A stretch of 36,743 nucleotides of DNA from JBNKFV01 sp050290265 (GTDB lineage: Bacteria > Pseudomonadota > Gammaproteobacteria > Pseudomonadales > Cellvibrionaceae). This document shows positions 31,450-36,743 of this stretch, piece after piece. Below the pieces are notes generated by a model. That model saw only the letters and a program-made list of their open reading frames with translations, was not told the DNA's origin and ran no database searches. A program made the translations under genes and the position numbers. The first letter of the stretch is position 1, and every line of letters begins with the position of its first letter. The stretch is taken from positions 1 to 36,743 of the forward strand of contig JBNKHI010000036.1 of NCBI GenBank assembly GCA_050290265.1. The letters are read 5' to 3'.

Positions 31450-31572
31450 AGGTAATGCGTTCCATGTCGCCATGGTTGGTTAGCACTTTGCGAGAAGCGC
31501 TTAGGCAATCGTGTTTTGGGTGTGAATTACACCTTGGAAAATTCTACCTTCACAGGATGACAGGATTATGCA

Positions 31573-31594
31573 ATAGCCATCAGACAATGGCTAT
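31573..31594. terminator. Perfect 8-bp stem-loop after the AEC transporter gene
   Basis: ATAGCCAT (31573-31580) and ATGGCTAT (31587-31594) flank six bases, 25 bases beyond the AEC stop on the minus strand. No T-run follows in either direction, so it may slow or protect the 3' end of the RNA rather than terminate; it could also be an operator of gspA. Confidence 0.4.
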
Positions 31595-31618
31595 GTTGTT
31601 GGTAAAATGCCACGGATT

Positions 31619-32566
31619 TTACCTGGCGAAAATATGCATCAGGTAAAGCGCGATTGTAAGCGTGATCGGCGATAGTAATGTGCTGACCAAAATAATCGCA
31701 CCCGCCAACTCAGCATTTGCATTCATACCTTTGGCCATAATGAAGCTGGCTAGCGCGGTAGGGCTAGCAAAGGTAATCAGTAGTAAAGCTAGTGGCATAT
31801 CCCTTAGACCAATAAGCCAGGCTCCGTAGATCATAAACGCTGGTAGTACTACGAGTTTCAGGAGTGCACCCAGCAGGGCCAGTCCAGATGTTCGTCGTAA
31901 CACGGCAAGGTTCAGTGTTCCACCAATGCAGATTAGCGCTAACGGCATGGTGATGTCAGCGATATAGGATCCTGTGAGGGTAACTACCTCGGGCAGGTTC
32001 CATTGCAATAATGCGAATGGCACACCTAATGCCACAGAGATAATCAGCGGATTTAGCGCGACGGCTTTGACTAATTTCTTCGGTGACAGCTGTTGCTGCT
32101 GTGTGAATGAGAGACACAGGACCGCCAATATGTTGTAAAGAGGAATGATAACCGCAATGAGCACCGAGCTTTGAGCAAGACCCTCGTCCCCGTATAAATT
32201 TATGATTAACGCGAGGCCAATAACACCAAAGTTGCCCCGAAATGCTCCCTGGACAAATGATCCCAAGTCGCCGCCTTTGCGAATAAATAGAGCACTGATA
32301 GCCCAGACGACGATAAAGGCTAAGGTTGTCGCAACAATGAGATAGTAAACCTGTGGTGGATTGAAGGTTTTATCAAAGGGTGTCTTAGCGGTTGCAAGGA
32401 ACAGCATGACGGGCATGGCAAACTGAAAAACCAGTCGTGAACCTGTGTCAATAAAGGTTTGATTGATTAGACGCATGCGCATAAGCAGCATCCCCAGGAG
32501 GACAAGAATAAATACGGGAGCAATAGCGTTTAATATTGTCGGTAAAGCTTGGGAAGATATTGCCAA
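31619..32566 (-). CDS. AEC-family transporter (auxin efflux carrier-like)
   Basis: A membrane protein of about 315 residues with about ten transmembrane helices, the norm for bacterial AEC carriers such as MdcF or YfdV, which move malonate or other organic acids. Recognisable are NAIAPVFILVLLGMLL at the start, the polar helix GSFVQGAFRGNFGVIGLAL (the family's QGxxRxNxxxxGL motif), and the second-half SYIADITMPLALICIGGTLNL. No in-frame ATG precedes the first helix; a TTG at 32566 puts the N-terminus where relatives begin, whereas another TTG at 32659 would add an unconserved, basic 31-residue stretch. The substrate is unknown. Confidence 0.85.
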   Translation of the reverse strand: MAISSQALPTILNAIAPVFILVLLGMLLMRMRLINQTFIDTGSRLVFQFAMPVMLFLATAKTPFDKTFNPPQVYYLIVATTLAFIVVWAISALFIRKGGDLGSFVQGAFRGNFGVIGLALIINLYGDEGLAQSSVLIAVIIPLYNILAVLCLSFTQQQQLSPKKLVKAVALNPLIISVALGVPFALLQWNLPEVVTLTGSYIADITMPLALICIGGTLNLAVLRRTSGLALLGALLKLVVLPAFMIYGAWLIGLRDMPLALLLITFASPTALASFIMAKGMNANAELAGAIILVSTLLSPITLTIALYLMHIFAR

Positions 32567-32654
32567 AATAGACTCGTTTTTGTGAAAAATAGATCGGTGA
32601 GGGATTTGATTCAGAAATTTTTGCCTAAATATTATCCATTTTATCGGTTTAGGC

Positions 32655-32683
32655 GACAAACAGTTACTACTTTCCGTTATAAT
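32655..32683 (+). promoter_or_regulatory. Possible promoter of the diguanylate cyclase gene
   Basis: A consensus -10 box TATAAT lies at 32678-32683, 170 bases before the cyclase ATG. The matching -35 (GACAAA at 32655-32660) is poor, so the assignment rests on the -10 box alone. Confidence 0.35.
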
Positions 32684-32853
32684 TGGTCCGTTCTTATGCT
32701 TTATCCGTATATGCAGGTGGGCTTTTAAGTCTTGTGTGTACGTTAAGCGACATGCGCCTGAGTGCTAATCGTAGACATAGTTAAAGCCTGCTTGGAATAA
32801 AAAGGCGAGCTATAGGCCAAACCGTATTCAATAGTGCTTTCTTTGGACAATCT

Positions 32854-33906
32854 ATGAACTATAACGATGACTACGTTACCGCAGCCCAGCATTTAAAAAA
32901 AGCTATCACCATTATGGGTGGAAAAACCATTCCTCCGCACCCTATCAACTACGCGCTCTGGTATAGCTATGTGGCTGAGAGTTTACCGGCCCTGAAAGTC
33001 GCATTGGATAGGTTGTTGGCCTCCCCGCTGGGCGTTTCAGAAGAGCAAGCGCGCGAATTATATAATTTGCACATCATTGGCTCGCAGATTCAGAACAATC
33101 AGGAAACCTTAGCGGGCATTACGGAAATTGCCGCGAGTTTGCTACAGAGTTTGAATGGTTCGTTAGATGATAGCGAAGAGTTTGATCAGGTACTCGGTGA
33201 AAACCTGACTCAATTGAAAACATTGAGTCAGAACTCAGAACTCGACTCTATTGTCAGTCTTATTGTGAAAAGTACCGAGACTATGGCGGTGTCAAACCGC
33301 AATTTCCGTGAAAAAACTGCGCAGGCCAGACAAGAGATTGATCAACTAAAAGGTGATTTGGAAGTTGCCCAGAGGCAAGCGTACTTCGATACGTTAACCC
33401 AGCTTTATAATCGATTTGCCTTTGATAAACAGTTAGATCAACTGTTATCGAATGACGAGGTGGCAAAAAATACGTGTTTGATTTTGATGGATTTAGATCA
33501 CTTCAAGGTATTTAACGACGAGTATGGCCATTTGATTGGCGATAAAGTATTGCAAAAAGCCTCTGAAATCCTTCAGGAATATTGTCCTGAAAATGCTATC
33601 TGTGCCCGTTATGGTGGTGAAGAGTTTGCCATTCTTGTCAATAATTCAACGCTCGAAAGCGCCGTTGCTATCGCGGAAGAAGTTCGTCAGCGTTTGGAGA
33701 AATTACGCGTCCGGGTGAAAAGTACCAATTCTATCCTCGACAATATTTCGGCGTCTTTTGGTGTTGCGCTTTATCAGTTGAAAGAAGATCGAATGTGGTT
33801 TATTGATCGGACTGATAAGGCGCTATATCGTGCTAAAAACAATGGGCGAAACCGAGTTGAAAAAGCTGAAGATGTAGAAGCTTTTAAAGATCAGGTTTTG
33901 GGCTGA
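32854..33906 (+). CDS. GGEEF diguanylate cyclase
   Basis: A 350-residue cytoplasmic protein. The C-terminal GGDEF domain (about 178-340) has the start DTLTQLYNR, the metal-site segment LMDLDHFKVFND and the intact signature RYGGEEF (252-258), so it should make cyclic di-GMP. The inhibitory I-site position reads PENA instead of RxxD, so product inhibition at that site is unlikely. The N-terminal 150 residues are helical, with PHPINYALWYSYV near 29-41, and lead into a coiled-coil linker (about 150-175). No membrane span or known sensor domain is seen; related stand-alone cyclases in pseudomonads have a similar N-terminus. It is a single gene followed by a terminator. Confidence 0.92.
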   Translation: MNYNDDYVTAAQHLKKAITIMGGKTIPPHPINYALWYSYVAESLPALKVALDRLLASPLGVSEEQARELYNLHIIGSQIQNNQETLAGITEIAASLLQSLNGSLDDSEEFDQVLGENLTQLKTLSQNSELDSIVSLIVKSTETMAVSNRNFREKTAQARQEIDQLKGDLEVAQRQAYFDTLTQLYNRFAFDKQLDQLLSNDEVAKNTCLILMDLDHFKVFNDEYGHLIGDKVLQKASEILQEYCPENAICARYGGEEFAILVNNSTLESAVAIAEEVRQRLEKLRVRVKSTNSILDNISASFGVALYQLKEDRMWFIDRTDKALYRAKNNGRNRVEKAEDVEAFKDQVLG

Positions 33907-33943
33907 TTTTATCCTATGACTCACTGCCGTAGAGTGGCATAAA

Positions 33944-33966
33944 AAAACCTCACGTAGCGAGGTTTT
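33944..33966. terminator. Bidirectional terminator, dgc side
   Basis: AAAACCTC (33944-33951) pairs with GAGGTTTT (33959-33966) over a 7-base loop and is preceded by more A. It is 38 bases after the cyclase stop. Confidence 0.8.
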
Positions 33967-33970
33967 AAGC

Positions 33971-34000
33971 AAAGCGGGCTGGATGTAGGGCCCGCTTTTA
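33971..34000. terminator. Bidirectional terminator, pckA side
   Basis: AAAGCGGGC (33971-33979) pairs with GCCCGCTTT (33990-33998) over a 10-base loop. It lies just beyond the pckA stop on the minus strand, next to the previous hairpin, so convergent transcripts meet two terminators in a row. Confidence 0.82.
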
Positions 34001-34015
34001 TAGCAATGTGACAGC

Positions 34016-35578
34016 TTAAGCCTGAGGGCCCGCAGCAGCAACGTCGTCGCCAACATTGAACGAAACAATGTTTTTGGCGAATAGCGCGGCTAACTTCTTA
34101 GCGGCTTCATCGTAAGCAGCCTGATCTTTCCAAGCGTTACGTGGATTCAGGTAAGACGCGTCAACACCCTCAACGGCAACAGGAATGTCCAAGTTCATAA
34201 CATCCAGGTGCTGGGTTTCGGTGTTTTCCAGCGCGCCGCTTTGGATGGCTGACACCACCGCGCGTGTCACTGGAATAGGGAAGCGTGAACCTTCTCCACC
34301 TGCGCCACCCGAACCGCCAGTCCATCCAGTGTTAACCAGATAAACGTTAGCGCCAAAACCTTCGATACGCTTCATTAACAGCTCTGCATATTCACGGGCT
34401 GGGCGTGGCATGAACGGTGCGCCAAAACAGGTAGAGAATGTTGGGTGGATACCCGCTTCTGCTCCCAACTCGGTAGAGCCAACGCGCGCAGTATAACCAG
34501 ACAAAAAGTGGTAGGCCGCTGCTTCCTTGCTCAGGATAGAAACGGGTGGCAATACACCGGTAACATCGCAAGTCAGGAAGATAACATTTTTAGGTTCGCC
34601 AGCGCGGTTTTCTTCAACACGCAGTTCAACGTGCTCCAGAGGGTAAGAGCACCGGCCGTTTTCAGTCAGGCTGGTGTCGGTGTAATCAGGAATGCGAGTG
34701 TCAGGTGTGTGCACGACGTTTTCGACAATAGAGCCAAAACGGATAGCATCCCAAATGACGGGTTCATTCTTTTGCGACAGATCGATAGTTTTCGCGTAGC
34801 AACCACCTTCCATGTTGAACACCGCACCGGTCGCCCAGCCGTGCTCGTCATCACCTATCAGATAACGCTCTGGGTCAGCAGATAGTGTGGTTTTACCGGT
34901 ACCAGACAAGCCGAAGAACAAGCAGGTATCGCCATCTTTGCCAACGTTGGCAGAGCAGTGCATCGGCAAAACATTTTTCTCTGGCAACAGGAAGTTTTGC
35001 ACAGAGAACATGGATTTCTTTAGTTCGCCAGCGTATTTCATGCCTGCAATCAGCACTTTGCGGTCGGCGAAGTTAATGCAGACGATGCCTTCAGAGTTGG
35101 TGCCGTCTACTGCAGGGTCGCAAGCGTAGTTGGCAGCATGCAGGACTTGCCATACTTCTTTTTGCTTGGGGTTGAACTGCTCGGTGCGAATAAACATGTT
35201 ATACGCAAACAGGCTGTGCCATGCAGTTTCGGTGGTAACGTTAAGTGGCAGGTAATGTTCAGGGTCTTCGGCGACATGCAGGTTAGACACAAAACGATCT
35301 TTACCTTGCAGGTAGGCGGCTACTTTGTCCCATAACGCGTCAAACTTGTCTGCCGCGAATGGGCGGTTAACCGCTCCCCAGCTGATCAAGTCGGCTGTAG
35401 AAGGTTCTTCCACAATAAAACGGTCTGCTGGAGATCGCCCTGTGCGAGTGCCCGTCACTGCGGTGAAGGCTCCGGTATGTGAAAGGTTGCCCTCTCCACG
35501 GATTAGTGCGTGTTCAATAAGCTGTGGTGCAGTAAGGTCCGTGAAAACGGACACCGCACCAGTATCGGTATTTGTCAT
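34016..35578 (-). CDS. pckA: Phosphoenolpyruvate carboxykinase (ATP)
   Basis: A 520-residue cytosolic gluconeogenic enzyme that converts oxaloacetate and ATP to phosphoenolpyruvate, CO2 and ADP. It is full length: the oxaloacetate-binding RTGRSPADRF (45-54), the kinase-1a P-loop FGLSGTGKTTLSADP (222-236), the kinase-2 metal site IGDDEHGW (241-248) and the late adenine-binding region with NTGWTGG are present. The ATP form is clear from the P-loop and the lack of GTP-enzyme features. AGGAC eight bases before the ATG gives the start. It is followed by a terminator pair. Its neighbour hslO is also next to or near pckA in other gammaproteobacteria. Confidence 0.98.
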   Translation of the reverse strand: MTNTDTGAVSVFTDLTAPQLIEHALIRGEGNLSHTGAFTAVTGTRTGRSPADRFIVEEPSTADLISWGAVNRPFAADKFDALWDKVAAYLQGKDRFVSNLHVAEDPEHYLPLNVTTETAWHSLFAYNMFIRTEQFNPKQKEVWQVLHAANYACDPAVDGTNSEGIVCINFADRKVLIAGMKYAGELKKSMFSVQNFLLPEKNVLPMHCSANVGKDGDTCLFFGLSGTGKTTLSADPERYLIGDDEHGWATGAVFNMEGGCYAKTIDLSQKNEPVIWDAIRFGSIVENVVHTPDTRIPDYTDTSLTENGRCSYPLEHVELRVEENRAGEPKNVIFLTCDVTGVLPPVSILSKEAAAYHFLSGYTARVGSTELGAEAGIHPTFSTCFGAPFMPRPAREYAELLMKRIEGFGANVYLVNTGWTGGSGGAGGEGSRFPIPVTRAVVSAIQSGALENTETQHLDVMNLDIPVAVEGVDASYLNPRNAWKDQAAYDEAAKKLAALFAKNIVSFNVGDDVAAAGPQA

Positions 35579-35864
35579 GTTTTTGTCCTGTTAAGTTTTA
35601 GCCGTAAAAGCTGGGTACTGCCGGCACTCTCTTGTTGGTTACTTTTTTATTAGAAGCATTTTGCTTCCGGGCGGAGTGCTAAAAATTTGGGGCGCCATTA
35701 TGTCAGATAATCGAAAAATGAACCATCAGGCACTGCTGTTTTTTTCATCAAAAAGTGAGTTGCAGTACTGAGAGCGCCAATAAGGTGCAAAAATTCCCTC
35801 AGATGACCGGGTTTGTAACAGTTTTATGCTTTGGTGATAGTCTCTTTATTGTCAATACCAAGGG

Positions 35865-36740
35865 TCAATGCAGGGTTGGGTGAAACAAGCTTGTTACTGC
35901 TGCAGCATCGAATTGGTATTTCTGATTGCAAAATTGGCAATCAATCGTGATGACATTTTGCTCGTCCAGTATATCGTTCAATTCTTGTTCGCCAAGAGAT
36001 TTCAATGTGGCTGCACAGCGCTCCATCGAGCAGCTGCAGTGAAACCGGATACTGGCGGGCTCAAACAGGCGCACGTCATGTTCATTAAATAATCGGTAAA
36101 GTAGTGTTTCATGGTCGAGCTGGAGCAGCTCCTCATCTTTCACAGTCTGAGCCAGATGAGTGACGGTTTCCCAAATTTCCTGATTTTGTTCCTGGTTGGC
36201 ATTGAGCTGTTTAGGCAGTGCTTGTAGCAGTAAACCTGAACTGACATTGCCATCCGCTGCCAGCCAGAAGCGGGTATCCAGTTGCTCTGATTGCTGGAAG
36301 TAATGTTCCAGGCAGCCCGCTAAATCCGGTGCGTCCATTGGCACTATGCCTTGGTAACGAGCGCCCTGTTTCGGGTCAATGGTAATCGTCAGTACGCCGC
36401 CCTCGCCAACCAGTTCCTGCAGCGTGCCAGAAAAAACCTGAATGTCATGCCCTTCTTCCGGGTGGGCAATACCGCGCAAATCTTTATTGTGACTGCATTC
36501 AGCCATGATGAGCGGGAGTGGTCCGGGGCCCCGTGCCTGCAAGGTGAGAATGCCATCAAACTTTAAAGTAGTTGATAACAGGCTTGCCGCCGCCAAAAAC
36601 TGGCCGAGTATACGTTGAACGGGTGCAGGCAGGTGTTGATGTGCCGTGGCATCCTGATAACTTTGTACAAGTGTTGTGATCTCTCCACGGATATCCGCTT
36701 GTTCAAACAGGAAGCGACGAATGTTGTCTGGGCTGGTCAT
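35865..36740 (-). CDS. hslO: Redox-regulated chaperone Hsp33
   Basis: A 291-residue cytosolic holdase. The N-terminal domain (about 1-180) includes the family stretches FLFEQADIRGE and ARYQGIVPMD. The C-terminal redox switch has all four zinc cysteines: C235-x-C237 in FHCSCS and C268-x-x-C271 in DCQFC. Oxidation by peroxide or hypochlorite releases zinc and activates the chaperone. The gene is complete, with its ATG three bases from the window edge, so its promoter and any upstream operon partner are out of view. pckA follows 286 bases downstream on the same strand; that gap contains no gene and no obvious terminator. Confidence 0.97.
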   Translation of the reverse strand: MTSPDNIRRFLFEQADIRGEITTLVQSYQDATAHQHLPAPVQRILGQFLAAASLLSTTLKFDGILTLQARGPGPLPLIMAECSHNKDLRGIAHPEEGHDIQVFSGTLQELVGEGGVLTITIDPKQGARYQGIVPMDAPDLAGCLEHYFQQSEQLDTRFWLAADGNVSSGLLLQALPKQLNANQEQNQEIWETVTHLAQTVKDEELLQLDHETLLYRLFNEHDVRLFEPASIRFHCSCSMERCAATLKSLGEQELNDILDEQNVITIDCQFCNQKYQFDAAAVTSLFHPTLH

Positions 36741-36743
36741 GCG

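Noticed and set aside
32567..32659. N-terminal extension of the AEC transporter from a TTG
   Set aside because: AEC proteins start almost directly with the first helix; the added basic stretch is not family-like.

Overview
The window looks like chromosomal DNA of a marine gammaproteobacterium. I would place it near the Cellvibrionales/Spongiibacteraceae or a neighbouring oceanic lineage, but the genus cannot be fixed from sequence alone. The pointers are a pckA-hslO pair as in other gammaproteobacteria, a fused phosphatase/glucosylglycerol-phosphate synthase for a marine compatible solute, GspA/GspB secretion factors, and many lipoproteins and outer-membrane barrels. There are no rRNA, tRNA, CRISPR or transposase genes.

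Left part (1-3.8 kb): small accessory genes. A well-formed integron attC site (21-93) lies just before a GFA-family gene, so the left edge is probably the end of a cassette array. Then come a glutathione S-transferase, the decayed remains of a flavin reductase gene, an unrecognised small gene, a DUF2132 (VF530-like) protein, an alkyltransferase-like protein, a Pmp3/YqaE membrane peptide and the YbaK Cys-tRNA(Pro) deacylase. 4.1-9.6 kb: an MFS transporter, the ggpPS fusion for glucosylglycerol synthesis, and a convergent sodium:solute symporter whose stop codon abuts that of ggpPS.

Centre (9.8-21.9 kb): the most interesting block, two divergent gene sets around a shared control region that carries a perfect 16-bp palindrome. 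Leftward: a large HzsA-like lipoprotein with a beta-propeller part and two CxxCH haem sites, an SH3 plus beta-barrel protein, a second beta-barrel protein, a TlpA-type thioredoxin, a tiny DUF4266 lipoprotein ending in a Gly/Cys tail, and a DUF3570 outer-membrane protein. Rightward: an exported one-haem protein resembling the cytochrome part of the DUF1592/1588/1585 group, a LamG lipoprotein with two repeated CxxCH modules, and a Tat-exported DUF1501-like protein. All nine products appear to be exported, and four carry redox motifs. I infer one envelope redox system of unknown substrate.

Right part (21.9-36.7 kb): mostly conserved genes. A DUF6942-like protein, an Ig-like lipoprotein with calcium-binding-type loops and a strong terminator, the Tex RNA-binding protein, a SIRT4-like sirtuin, a gspA-gspB-GNAT operon, an AEC transporter, a GGEEF diguanylate cyclase, two terminators between convergent genes, pckA, and hslO, whose start codon lies three bases from the right edge.
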